From NCBI GenBank assembly GCA_963854835.1, contig OY978525.1, positions 92,532,136-92,596,135 on the forward strand: a DNA stretch of 64,000 nucleotides, written 5' to 3'. Source of the stretch: Megamerina dolium (Eukaryota; Arthropoda; Insecta; Diptera; Megamerinidae). Position numbers and translations under genes: made by a program. Every line of letters begins with the position of its first letter. The stretch's first letter is position 1. Positions 12,264-24,400 of the stretch are shown piece by piece. The notes beneath the pieces were generated by a model, which worked only from the letters and a program-made list of their open reading frames with translations, was not told the DNA's origin and did not search any database.

Positions 12264-14379
12264 TAAGGGCCAGTTTTTCAGTACGAGTTTAAACTAGGTT
12301 GAACTAAGTTTACGTAAACAGAGTTTAAATTTATAGTGCGTATAGTCAAATCGGATTGGTAGATAACGTAACGTTGGAATCTGTATAAATTAGATTTTCA
12401 ACGGAGTATATGAGAGTCATTCTCTTTTCTCTATATCTTATATGCATTTTATACTAAACCTAGCCATCTATATAGAGTATGGACTGAGCTATACGTGTGG
12501 ACTAATCGCACTCATTTTTATACCCTGCATAATACAATATGCATGGTATATTCATTTCGGTCAGATGTTTGTGTCCACTTGAAAGAATCTCCGGAGATAT
12601 AGACATAGATATATATTCGTGATCAGCGTCGATTAAATTTTCGATTTAACGATGTCCGTCCGTCCGTCCGTCCGTCCGTCTGCCTGTTACCTGGCTGGTT
12701 CTCACTATAACTTGAGTAATTATTGAGCTATTTCGACGAAATTTGGCACAAGTAACCTATCATCCAAGGGTACGGAGGGGATTGATATTGGGCATGATCG
12801 GTCTATAGCCACGCCCACACCAAGCATTCAAAGCGACTAACCTCGGAATTTTCAAAATCTTTAACTTGCTATAACTCACATAATATATCATTTGGGACAA
12901 CAATATTTGGCACATGGAGTTATATTGTAATACTATATAACCTCGCCAAAAGTGGGTGAGCCACGCCCACTTTTTAGCGTAGCTCCCATACAAAGTGTCT
13001 GTACTTCTTTTAAATTGAAACTGCTGTAACTTCTACAATCTTCTGGCTAGAATAACCATAATTGACACTTAAATTAACATGGCAGTGAGAAATAATATGG
13101 CAGAAAATCAGTGTGCCACGCCCACTCCTTTTTGGGTCTGCCATACAAAGTTGCGGAAATTAAAAAAAAATGTTACCGGTTATAACTTGCAAACTATTCA
13201 GCCTAGAATAACGAGATTTAAGGTGTGGATTAGTATTGTACGAGCAACTAGGCTCACAGGAAATGGGCGCACCGCGCCCACTGTTTATCGTAGCCCCCAT
13301 ACAAATTTTAAATTGAAACAGCTGTAACTTCGGCAATCTTCTGCCTAGAATAACCATAATTGACACTTAAATTAATATCGTAGTCGGTAATAATCTGGCA
13401 TAAAATCAGTGTGCCACGCCCACTCTTTCATGGGCCTCCCATACAAAGTTGCGGAAATTAAAAAAAAATGTTACCGGTTATAACTTGCAAACTATTCAGC
13501 GTAGAATAACGAGATTTAAGGTGTGGATTAGCATTGTAAGAGCAAATATATCCACAAGAAATGGTCCAGCCACGTCCATTGTTTACAGTGGCTCCCATAC
13601 AGGATGACTGAATTTCTTTTAAATTGAGGAGCTGCAGCTTCTGCAATCTTCTGTCTAGAACAATCATAATTAATACTTAGGTTAATATGGTAGTTGGTCA
13701 TAATCTGGCAAAAAATCAATATGCCACGCCCACTTTTTAATGGGGCTACCATACAAAGTTGAACTATTTAACGTAGGACAAACAAATTTAAGGTGTGGAT
13801 TAATATTGAAATTTAATTGGATTTACAAGAAAGAGGTAAGCCACGCCAACTTTTTATATAGCTCCCATACTAAGTCTCGGAATTATCTTAAAAACCTTCT
13901 TTAAATTATACCTTTTAGAACTCTCATAACATACAAAGTACTTCGTCAATGTCAACCATACTTCGGGTGTAAATTAGTAGTATATGCAAAAATTGTTTTT
14001 CAAAAAGTGGAAATCAAAGAAAAAGATGGATATTCGAGTAAACTTTTTATATATAAATCTACATATGCAGGGTATAATTTGGTCGGCCCCAGCCGACTGT
14101 AAGGAGATTTTTTACATTACTTTACTTAATATCTGTTACCTTACGTGTTCGCTAATCGCACTATTAAAATTATTTTAAACCGCAGCAAGAAAAGATGTTC
14201 TGGGGTGGAAGAACAGTTAGTTGAACAACTAATGGGTTAACATTAGTTTAACCCAGCTTGATTGGGCGTTCAAACTTAGTTTCAATTCCGTTGAAATTTG
14301 ACTGAAAAACTGCAAATCGTGTTTAAACTTAGGTTAAACGACAAATAGAGTTGAACTCGCACTGAAAAACTGACCCTTA
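12264..14379. mobile_element. Inverted-repeat DNA element carrying a nested DINE-1-like copy
   Basis: The ends form a terminal inverted repeat of about 28 bp with roughly three mismatches: it begins TAAGGGCCAGTTTTTCAGTA at 12264 and reads inward from 14379 as TAAGGGTCAGTTTTTCAGTG. Subterminal parts share TTTAAAC/GTTTAAAC words, and near 14216-14260 there are short palindromes (TTAGTTGAACAACTAA). The interior is almost wholly occupied by the DINE-1-like copy at 12515-14113. A 20-22-bp direct repeat with about three differences (containing CTAATCGCACT) flanks that copy at 12492-12513 and 14142-14163. No transposase is encoded, so it is non-autonomous. The superfamily is not certain; the TAA/TTA at the edges hints at Harbinger, but a direct target duplication is not visible. 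Confidence 0.6.
12515..14113 (+). mobile_element. DINE-1/Helentron-like non-autonomous element, copy A
   Basis: The copy begins TTTTTATACCCTGCATAA and ends just after a perfect stem-loop, GTCGGC-CCCA-GCCGAC (14082-14097), followed by GTAAGGAGATTTTTT. TATACCCTGCATA at the left is matched by its inverse, ATGCAGGGTATA, near the right end. A (GTCC)n microsatellite lies about 140 bp inside the left end (near 12653-12682). The centre is an array of units of about 150 bp, each marked by CCACGCCCA and, about 20 bp on, CCCATACA; the marks fall near 12809, 12961, 13116, 13272, 13414, 13570, 13724 and 13841. Short subterminal inverted repeats, a GTCY microsatellite, central tandem repeats, a 3' hairpin and T-T insertion are the recognised architecture of DINE-1 (INE-1), a Helentron-derived group. 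Open frames inside it are not genes. Confidence 0.72.
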
Positions 14380-14754
14380 CAGTAAAATCGAAGCCTTGAT
14401 AATTAAACTGTAACTAGATCAATAATATGTAGATGCAGGATTTTGCTGAAATTAAAGTTTGGCTAAAGTGGAAATTACCACCAAAATATTTTTATAGTTA
14501 GATTTAATATTATAATTATACAAAAAGTTTGTAATTATATAAAAAATTTTGTGACAAAAAGGGCATATCACACCTATTGAATGAGAATATATGTTGCAAA
14601 TGGCTGCATGATGGGTTATATACTACATTGACCATTACGAACAATACTTATTATACAAAAGATGTAAACAAAAGCTATTTGTATAGTTGTGCCATCAAAA
14701 GATAAAAACCGAATATAATAGGTTTGTTCGCTTACCGACAAGTTTCAATAGTTA

Positions 14755-14956
14755 TGCTGCAACTAGCCACCGACGTAAAAACGTAGAACGTGTCAGCTGA
14801 CACGACCTATCTTATGGGAATGTCGTGTTAACGAAAACTCACCACCGTATGACGGTGACGTAGACGTTGCTCGGAGCGGAGAAAATCAATGCAATTTTGT
14901 ATGTTCTTACGTACGGGCGGTACGTACGTACGCTACGTCGGTGGCTAGTTGCAGCA
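14755..14956. mobile_element. 202-bp MITE, Harbinger type, with TTA target duplication
   Basis: A near-perfect terminal inverted repeat of 23 bp (TGCTGCAACTAGCCACCGAC at 14755; its complement ends at 14956) is flanked on both sides by TTA (14752-14754 and 14957-14959). A 3-bp TWA duplication is typical of PIF/Harbinger elements. The centre contains a palindrome, GTCAGCTGAC, and CGTACGTAC repeats. There is no coding capacity. It sits inside an older repeat remnant (about 14719-15175) that resembles the interior of the MITE at 54318-54813. Confidence 0.85.
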
Positions 14957-15442
14957 TTAATAATTGTCGACAGGAAACCGAAAAAGCGAAATGAGAGTGT
15001 AAAAATTGAAGAGAGCTGATAGTTTGTGGTAGTAAATTGTACTTGATTGTCAATTTGCAAGTTTCTGATAGGTTTCCGTTTGCGTTCTAGCTGTATATTT
15101 TCTCACATTGTGATTTTAATTTGTTTGTAATATCTTAATGATAGAAAGTGATGGTAATGTAACTTAAGAGTTAATTGTGGAATCATAAGCTGTTTGTGTA
15201 GAAATAAGTATTAAACACAGCTCAGATAAAAAAATGTCTCCGATTGGCAAATGTCAAAAAAAAAAAAGAATTTCCCTTGAGAATGCAAAAACAAACAAAA
15301 ATATCCCCGTAATGTCAGCTGTTGGAACTATGAATTTCGGTAATATCTCCAAATTACAATGAATTGCGATAAATAAGCCGCATTCGCAAAAAATAAAGAC
15401 ATTTAAATAAACAATAGAAACTTTTGAAATTAATTTGAGAAA
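14957..15442. other. Region upstream of PI31, partly repeat-derived
   Basis: The first half, to about 15175, contains a block resembling 54575-54690 (shared words TGTCAATTT, CAAGTTTCTGATAG, ATTTTCTCA, GATAGTAATGTAA or close variants), so it is probably an old MITE remnant. The rest, up to the PI31 start codon, is AT-rich and must hold the PI31 promoter and 5' UTR; I see no TATA box or other element that I can defend. Confidence 0.5.
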
Positions 15443-16615
15443 ATGGCATCCACGTCAGTGTCGCCTGATTTTTTCTTTGGTTGGGATTTGCTTTACAAAA
15501 CTATCGAGACTACAATTAATAAGAAGCCAGATATTTTGATTGCACTTGCACATTTCATGCTAGTAAAGCACTCGAACTTTCGATGCATTGGTATTGGAGA
15601 AGATGTGAGCCTTAAACCATATTTTCCATTTGATATTATACTATTTAAATATTCTCCCATTACTTGTTATATATATAGAAAACACTATCGGAAGATGAGT
15701 CCGGTTCGGAATTATTGCCTGATGGATGGAATGATGATGATAATAAATATGCTTTGCGCTATATGTACAACAGAGAATTATATTTATTATTAGGTCATAA
15801 AACAGAGGATTGCGTTATAATAAATTTATTAGACGTCAAAACAAAGAAGGTATCGAATATTGCTCTCGAAGCAGATAATCTTGTTAAGAATACAAAAGGT
15901 TCAATTAATGCAATGATACCTAATATCTCCCAACTAGTGGATCGATACACCAAGGAATTGGTTGAGCCAGTAAATAAAAATGTAATTTTAAATATAAATA
16001 AAAAATAAAATTCGCTTTTTCCATAGGTTTTCTCTGGAATAACTAAAGCTGTTACTACACAAACGTCAACAACTGAACCTCATTATGATCCATTGCGTAT
16101 AGGCGAACCAATGCGTCCAAGAGGGTAAATTCAATATTTTCATTTAAATTACGATCTCGTAGAGGGTTTGAAATATTTTTGTGGGTTACATAGAATGTTA
16201 CAAATTGCTTACTGCTTTATGCAGTACACTACTCCAGTATGCTTGCTCCTCAAAATTGGTAGACATTTGTCAAAATAAATGCTTCTATGTAGAATTTTGA
16301 GCACAACCCTTACGATTCATACCCTGCTTTCAGAATGAATATTACCTCTAATTTGTATGTTTTTTCAGACGATTTATACCTGCCGGTTTGGAACCACGTC
16401 CTTTTGGCTTTCCGGACGTGGGACGCGGCGATTTGGATCCTCTTGGTCGAGGTGGACCTGGTAATTTGCTTACATTTCCATCACGCCCCGATATTCGTGG
16501 CGGCGCCCAACCACGTTTTGATCCTTTCGGACCACCAGATGGAAATATACGACCGAATCCAAATCCTGATCATTTGCAACCACCAAATTTTGGTGGACAT
16601 GATTTCTACATGTAG
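15443..16615 (+). CDS. PI31: PI31 proteasome regulator (PSMF1 homologue)
   Basis: Four exons, 15443-15604, 15679-15969, 16027-16124 and 16369-16615, have GT-AG introns and consistent phases and encode 265 aa; human PSMF1 is 271. The ATG sits in AAAATGG and has an in-frame TAA four codons upstream. Residues 1 to about 150 match the N-terminal FP domain, which mediates dimerisation and binding to the F-box protein Fbxo7 (Nutcracker in flies), with [20 protein letters not shown] characteristic. The rest is the Pro/Gly/Asp-rich tail with [20 protein letters not shown] and [10 protein letters not shown]. It ends [17 protein letters not shown], so the terminal FYM is a HbYX motif, the feature that lets PI31 engage the 20S core particle. 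PI31 inhibits 20S in vitro and supports proteasome function and transport in vivo. The gene looks intact. Confidence 0.95.
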
Positions 16616-16736
16616 AGCAAAATATACGCATCGATTACTCGCATTGGGCGAAAATTATTTAGATACTCAAACGATAATATTTTTATATACAGTTACCACA
16701 ATACAATAATATCAGCTGGTAATAAAAATTGTAATC

Positions 16737-16742
16737 AATAAA
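16737..16742 (+). promoter_or_regulatory. PI31: Poly(A) signal of PI31
   Basis: AATAAA about 120 bases after the stop codon, with a second copy at 16721-16726. The downstream sequence is T-rich, as expected for a cleavage region. Confidence 0.6.
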
Positions 16743-18330
16743 ATTGTGCGTTATATATTTTTTTAATTCTTTATTACTTATCTATGTATATCATATAACA
16801 TCGCTATCAGACATTTAGTACAATACATATATATTATCGCTTATCGATCATGCCCGATATTTTGATATTTTCATTCGAATATTTTGAGCATGCAAATTTC
16901 GCAATTTCTTCACTTAAACACACAAGTGTCTACATTTATATGCATAAATATAATCGCGATTTTTGCTAAACTTCATTTATTCAATTTTAATCAAGCAATG
17001 TGTTTACCTTAAACTATGACATTTTTATTTAAAATTAGCTTAATTCTTAAAATATATAAAATATAATTTGTGAATTAAAAAAAGATTTGCAAAAATGAAA
17101 ACTTTGTGGCATAGAACAATGTTCAGTAGAACGTTATCCTAATGTAGAAAGGTCATATCTAACATTCTTGCTATTTTAAGGGTGAAGCAATCATCGAAAC
17201 ATTGAATATTTTTTAGGGAGTTTCTACACTAAGGTAACGACATGTAAATACATATTTGAAATCATTTCCAATAAACGAAAATTGGATATTTAATTCACGT
17301 AAGTATTTCTTGTATTGTTACATTGTTACATTTGATTGAAATGTACAAAACTAAGTGTGTACATTAAAAAAGAAATGGATTTAATCACATTGCCATCTGA
17401 ACAGCTCTATGTGTTAATAAGAAAACATTATTTTGTTTTGAAACCTACTGAGAGATTTTTTTGCTTGTCGCACAACTACTATGAACCTGAAAGTAACTTG
17501 ATTGCTACTGTTTGCTGCTACAGTTGCTTACCATATTATACGAATATATTGTTAAGGTAGGGTACTTGTAATTGATATGTGAATTCACTCATATAACCTG
17601 TGTGTGTGTAACTGAATATATATATATACATATGTATGTATACAATATTAATATATGGATACATGAAGCTTGTTGGGGAATATGTTGCGATTAAGTAAGT
17701 TTTAATGAATTTCATATATAAAATATTATTAAAATAGGGATCTATCACGTAAAATATAAATTTAGTTATTTATAAATTATTAATTTTTTTCCATTAATAT
17801 ACAAAAAAAAAAAAATGAAATATGAATATGCATGTTTTTGTGGATGTACATTTGCAAATGATTATTTTTTTTCTTTTTTTTTTTAATAAAAACTAAAATA
17901 TTTTCGAATAAGCAATTTTAATACAAGTGAGCATTACAATGGCGATATGTATTATTATTATTATTATATTATATTCATATTCTTTTTATTTGTTTTATAC
18001 ATTGACACATATAATATTATTTAATATTAATATTTAACATATACAGGCAGGTATATGTGTAAAATAATCTCACAAAAATTCAATCAAAATATCTATAAGA
18101 TTGTAATTGAATTTTTTGCACAAATAAATTTAAATTAATATGAAGAAGAAAACAATTTATTTCATATCATATACTATAGATAGTTATTATTGATAATATT
18201 AGCTAATTTTAAATTGATGATAAACATTTTTGTTAAACATCTCTCATTTTTCGCTTTCTAAAATTAAGTAGTATAAAGTTTTTATTCTTTTTTTTTTGTT
18301 TCATATTAATCCATTTAATTTTAGTTCAGC
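16743..18330. other. Intergenic spacer between convergent genes
   Basis: AT-rich sequence between the 3' ends of PI31 and the MH2-domain gene. It contains many A and T homopolymers and short TA/TTA microsatellites (for example 17951-17968), but I see no gene, RNA or recognisable element in it. Confidence 0.5.
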
Positions 18331-18336
18331 TTTATT
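18331..18336 (-). promoter_or_regulatory. Poly(A) signal of the MH2 gene, short form
   Basis: AATAAA on the minus strand shortly after the TGA of the short terminal exon. A second possible signal lies near 18280. Confidence 0.55.
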
Positions 18337-18374
18337 AAATAGAATGGAGTCAAATATTTAAATCAATTTTGTGA

Positions 18375-18481
18375 TCAATCCCATTCGCCAATGTACATCG
18401 TCCTTGGTGCTGGCACATAACCACGTGTTGGCAATGGTACACGTCCATAGATATGATAAGGAGACTCGATTATATCGGAAT
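18375..18481 (-). CDS. Short alternative terminal exon of the MH2 gene
   Basis: The acceptor (TTTCAG, ending at 18482) is followed by AT, giving a phase-1 junction identical to that of the long exon. It encodes 34 residues, with SPYHIYGRVPLPTRGYVPAP and the end MYIGEWD, then TGA at 18375-18377. The SPYHIYGRVP core resembles DPYYCGLRARVP at the start of the long tail, suggesting that both tails keep one short motif. It could instead be joined to an unrecognised donor inside the long exon. An AATAAA follows 39 bases after the stop. Confidence 0.72.
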
Positions 18482-21400
18482 CTGAAATATATATGTATTT
18501 TATATTTATTAGCACAAATCAGTTTTTGAGTTATGTTAGATGAAAAAATGTTATTATATAAAATTATGTATTATTTGAAAAAGAAACAATTTTTTTTTAT
18601 GTTTACGTCCAAGTCCATAAAAAGATTGGCTCACATCATTGTAAATGTCAAATATTTTGATATATTATATCAATGATAAATGTTAAATTGTTGTTGGAAA
18701 TACCATTTTCAAAATCAACGTTGTTATTGTTATTATTATTATTATTGCATATTGTTAAAATTGGTAGTAAATGAATTTTTTGAAATATGTATGTAGTGCC
18801 AAAAAGCTTAGTAATTATTTTGTATACAATATTTGACATTTACAATCATTACACATTAACCACCAATCAACACAGTAGTACCATTTGTAAGTAAAATACG
18901 TTAAGTCCCAAAATCGTGTAATTAAATGTAAATACAATAAGTAGGTATATATGTATGGTTAATTCGTTCGCCTTCTATTGAACTGACCCTTTTTTCATAT
19001 TCTGGGTACGATAAATACAATATATAAAAATGCATATGTACAGCAACTACATGTAAATTTGTTTGTAAAGGGCGTTTTTTAGAGTGTCGTATCGTTTCGA
19101 ATTGGAATAAAATGCAAAACAAAAATTATCCAACTGAGTTGAGTTGTGTCGGTGTTCATTAGTAGATTCTATTATTTCTCAATAGTATTTTGAACATTTC
19201 AGACCATAATCGAGTATATTTTTATGTATTCTCATAGTAATTAATCCAGAGGTGTAAAATCACATTATAAAATAACTGATTCTATAAACGATTACATCGC
19301 ATGCTTGATTGTGTCATAGCTTGCAAAGCAAGTTCTAACAAGACGCTTAAAAAGCTAGTTTTTTGACAATTCAGCATTCGGTTGGCCAACATCTTTTCGC
19401 AAAATTGTTCACCGATATTCTCTGCCATGCACACTGTTCGCCTTGTTTGTATAGACAACTATATGGTGTTTTGATGTAAGTTTGGCGATTTTTGAAATAA
19501 AATTTCCTTACTAAGCATACATGACGTTTTGATGTACTTTCTGACATTTAATCACCATTGAAAGGTACGCCACTCTACAAACACACCATCTACTTAAGTC
19601 AGTAACAGTAGTGTAAATAAAAGAGAAAGAAAACAACAAACAAGAAACTAAAACGAAATTACCATGAACCTAACCTCAAACCTTAGAAATTTTGCTTTAC
19701 ATAGAAAACCTACTTATACATAGACATGTTGTTGTTGTAGTCGTTGTTGTTTTCGCTGTTGCGTAGAACAATGATTTTATGCAAAATTTAATAATCGAGT
19801 ATTTGTATCTTTTTGAGACTGAGACTACGCGGTTTACGCGGTTTTAGATAACCATATATAGATTCCATGTCATTAATGTCATTGCGATTATTTGAGCGGC
19901 CAACTCTTTGTGGTTGTTGTTGTTGCTGTGAAATCGATTCGTTGTCAATGTTCGGATTTGTTGCAATTGTTGTACTAGGTTTGGTCGCGGCTGTAGTATT
20001 TGTATTTTTTGTAGTGCATACATTTGTTTTTATTGCTGTAGATGTCGTCGGTGTCGTCAGATTTGTATGAACATTATAATTTTTCTGATTGTTTCTGTTA
20101 AGGTTATTATTGTTATTATGATCATTATTATGAATATTGCTACTGTTTGTTAAATAACGTTTGATTTTGTTCTGTTTTATGTCGGTGTCAGTCCCTTTCA
20201 GTTGTTGTTGTTGTTGCTGTTGTTGCTTATGTTGTACCAAAGCAACAAGTGCCGCTTTTGTTGCTGGCGCAACATTATTGTTTTTATTATTAACCATTTT
20301 CCTATTATTCCCCGTTATACTAATTTCATTATATTTTCCACGCCAACATGGCGGAGGCAATGCTGGCTGTTGAGCTTTTTCTTCTCTGAAAACTTTCGGC
20401 GGCATCGGCATTTTATTCAATTGATTATTGATTGCATTTTTATTGAAATTGTTAATATTGTTTTGTACTTTTGCGCAACCATCACCACCATCACCATGAT
20501 TAGCACTGCTATTATATGTTTTATCGTAAGGTTGCCTTGCCGATGGTATTCTTTTCACAATACGTTTACGACCACCATACATGTATAGGGTGCCGTGTTC
20601 ATTGGGTTGTTCGAAGAAACTTTCAGTAGAAAGTGATTTGTTGCGAGTGCCGCGTAGACCAGTCGTAATGTGGTTGGAGCTGCTGTCCTTTCCCTTAGTA
20701 CTTGTCGTATGTTGTGCTAATTCATGTGATGTTGGATTCTCGGAACGCAGAACGCGTAATTGTCGCAATTTACTTTGGTCTACATAACCGTCCGTCAAGC
20801 AGGAAATTTCATCACTCTCGCGAATGCGTCTTCGATTAGAAGAGATGGGCGATTTTGTATTTTGTTTTTGGTTTTTTGTCGTAACTGATGACGTTGTTCG
20901 TGATATTGGTGCTGAAGGTATTGATGAAGCTGATGGTGGCGGCGGCGGCGGTGGTGGTGGTGGTGGTGCTGGTGTTGCTGGTGTTGGTTGTGATTGTGAA
21001 GGTTGTGTTGTTAGAGTTGGTAGTGCTGTTAGTTGTTGTCGTTGTTGAGTAGCTACTACAGTTGCTGTTCGCTTGTCGTCCGGTTTGTTTAAAATTTGTC
21101 GGCGTCTCTGATTGTCATTGAATTGTCGTGTATAGTTCACTTCAGCTGTCAGATCCATATCGAAATCGATATCAAAGTCTTCGTCATCGTCATCGTTGTC
21201 ATTTTCATTGTTGTTCATGTTATTTCGATTGTTTGTGCTGTTCTTGTTGTTGTTGTTGTTATTGTCAATAATATAGTTCATGTTATTCTCGTCGGCCGGT
21301 CTTCTTTTCGTATTATAGAATGTGCTATGATGGCGTTTGATATTGTTATTTTTATTATAATTATTATGATCATCATTATTGTTCTTGCTGATGTTGATGC

Positions 21401-24400
21401 TTTTGATATTGTTGTTGTTGCTGTTTTTGTTAGTATCATCGTTGTAATTATTTTCCTTACTACCTCGATCCAACTCAGAGATATCACTCTCACTACACCA
21501 TTTCACCATGCCACCATAGCCCGTATAGAGGTCAGCTGTCGGTGTTAGGCTGCCACTAAGCAATTGGTGTTGGCGCAACTGTTGTTGACTGAGACTGCGT
21601 GGCGGTCGTGATGGCGGCACTGCACCAAATAGTGGTGCCAGTGTATAACAACTTACACAATTGCAATTGCCATCAATTTGTTCTCTGCTAATACTACTAC
21701 CACGCATTAGTCGCTGTGGTGAAATTCTATCTGCAAACGATGGTCGTCCAATATCACGATTGTATGAACGAGTACGCATTATAGCACGACGACGTTGTTT
21801 ATGATGATGACGATGTCGTATATCCAATGGTTCATCATAATAATGCGCGAAAGATGGTGGTGGAGCTCTAGGGGCAAAATATAATTGATCATCACCAACA
21901 TCATCGCCAACATCATCAACATTCGGTGTACATTGTGAGTGCCGAGTACAGCTATGACTGTGATGACGACTATGATGATGTCGTCGACGATCATGCTGAT
22001 CATGATGATGATGATGATGATGATGGTGGTGACGACTATGGCGACGCTGCTGCTGCTCGTTTTCTTGCTGCTGCTGCTGTTGCTGCAGAAACTGTTGTTG
22101 ACGTGATAGTCGCCGACTGTGTACGACATCTGGTGGCAGTGGCGGCGGCGGCGATTGTAATTCTACACGTCTGTTATTTACAAATGTCTGTTGGTGTGGT
22201 TCGTGTTGTCCGCTATGTCTGTATTGTATTGGTGTAGCGTCAATTGTCGTCGCATCATCCATCACCGCCGAATGCCGCGGATAAAAGCTAGGCATGGACA
22301 GTGCTGGTTGGATGTACGGCGTGCTGTAAGGTGGTGCATGTGCATGTTGTGCATGCTTATGGTCCAAGAGAAAATTTGTCGTTGATAATTGGCTATTACT
22401 ACCATAAATACTACCTATGCCACTCTCGAAGCTACGTGCATGCCACATTGCATGATGTGCAGCAGCTGGCGGATGATGATGGTGTACCCCATGGGCAGCT
22501 GCGGCGGCGGCGGCGGCCATCATTTGTTGCTGCTGCTGGATGTGATGTGGATGCATATGGGGTGCTGATGCGACTGCATGCATGGCCGGATGGAGTGGTG
22601 CCGATATGGGCATATGCACCATTGAGGACTTCTTTTGTGCGATTACACTCTTCGAAATACCATTTTGACCGTTTAGCGGATGATCTTTTGCCGATTTGGA
22701 AGATTTAACAAAATTCGGAACACGTGCACGTAAACCACAATAGTACGGATCATCTGTGAGAAGGAAATAAAATTCAATTATATTAATTGGTAATCAGATG
22801 TGGAGATGTTTGATGAATAAATTTCGAGCTTTACATAAGCATGCATTTTTCGAAAAGAAGAGGAATACTTTTTGACATAATTATATTTTGTATATATTGT
22901 CTTCAGGTGTTTATTCATAGATCGCATTTTCATTGCCGAGCATGGAAGACTGATCGTGGATGGATAAATAATTTTTAATATATTTTTATTTTCATTTAGT
23001 GGCAGGCGATATATTGGGTTGGCAACTAAGAAAGTGCCGATTTCACAGTGGTATATTTCTAACTATACACATATTTTTGACACCTTTTGCCAATGCTATG
23101 ATTTTTTCTTTCTGACATTGGTTAGCTGTCACATTGCACTTGCTTAAGAAGAAAATTGCAAATATTTTCGTTTGAAGGTGGTAGTTTGGTGTCAATTTAT
23201 ATATGAAAACATCGACAATTACTTCGGCAATTTCTTAGTTGCCTCGGTGTCATATTAAGATGAAATTCTTATTTTAGAGGCGTAAACACAGTTTTTTGTC
23301 AAATATTTGCAGAATCTGACCATACTTTAAAAGATTGCAATCGAATGTCATGTTGCTGAAATTGAAATTGTAATTGAATAAATATAGTTATGCGTTATTT
23401 TATTCTTTCTGTACCATTTGCCATACCATACGAATATGTCACATGCAACAACTAACAATTTATTGCCTCATTGATCTATTATAGGCACATACATACATAC
23501 ATACATACATATTGTACTCATATGTAGGCCTTGTTGCCGCTATCGTGGTTGTTTGCTCTCTTAAATTGCCATTGAAAATCATATTTTCATTGTTATTGTT
23601 GTTGGTGGTGGACATATTAGTATTGCTGTCAATAAGCATGTATGACTAGCGTTGCAATCGGTTTTTTTTTATCGCAAGTCATAAATCGCAAAAGGAGTGG
23701 GGGTTACAAATATTTATTATATGTATGTAAGAATACATACATACATGGTAATCGGCTTCAATGACAGCAATTGTTGCAACATTACATGAACCAATATCCA
23801 TTTTCAATTGTTGTTACTTATTGCATATTGTTGTCATCTTGATGTTGTAACAACATAGGTACGATCATGTATATTGTACGTTCTATGTAAATGCATATGT
23901 AACAAAGTATTTTGCTATGATAGACGTATAGAAAAAGGATGCAAGGGAGGTAGAGAAAAGTGAAGAGAAGGTCCTTGGACCACTCTTATGTGTTGCTTAT
24001 TTATTTATTTGTTTATAATTTTTTTTTTTGCAAATTAATACTCGATGCTTTACCCACTTTATGTTATTATCATTGGTATCATTGCAATATGTGTGTACTT
24101 ATGACATTCTCTTTTGGTCATGTCACAACTGTATACTCTTATACTGTGTAGGTGTATATATGCATGTGCGTGTGTGTGTGTGTGTTAATAAGTACTTACC
24201 ATATTTCTTATTGTCTTTTCCTTTATCCGATTTGCCACGGGATAATTTTATTCTGCCGTCTACATCAATGTCATCATAGTCCGGCTATATAAAGATATAT
24301 ATAAATAACAAAGAGATAGAGAGAGAGAGAGAGAGATGGATTGTGGATATTATTTATAGGTTGTTTAAAACAAATTTGAAAGAAAAAATTGGGTATTTTC

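Noticed and set aside
12760..14178. Open frames within copy A (repeated in copies B and C at 26247-29638)
   Set aside because: The same peptides recur on both strands with the ~150-bp repeat unit; they follow the repeat, not codon selection.
19867..22708. Plus-strand frames of 64-150 codons with Val/Ile/Asp or Cys runs
   Set aside because: Antisense shadows of the homopeptide-coding long terminal exon.
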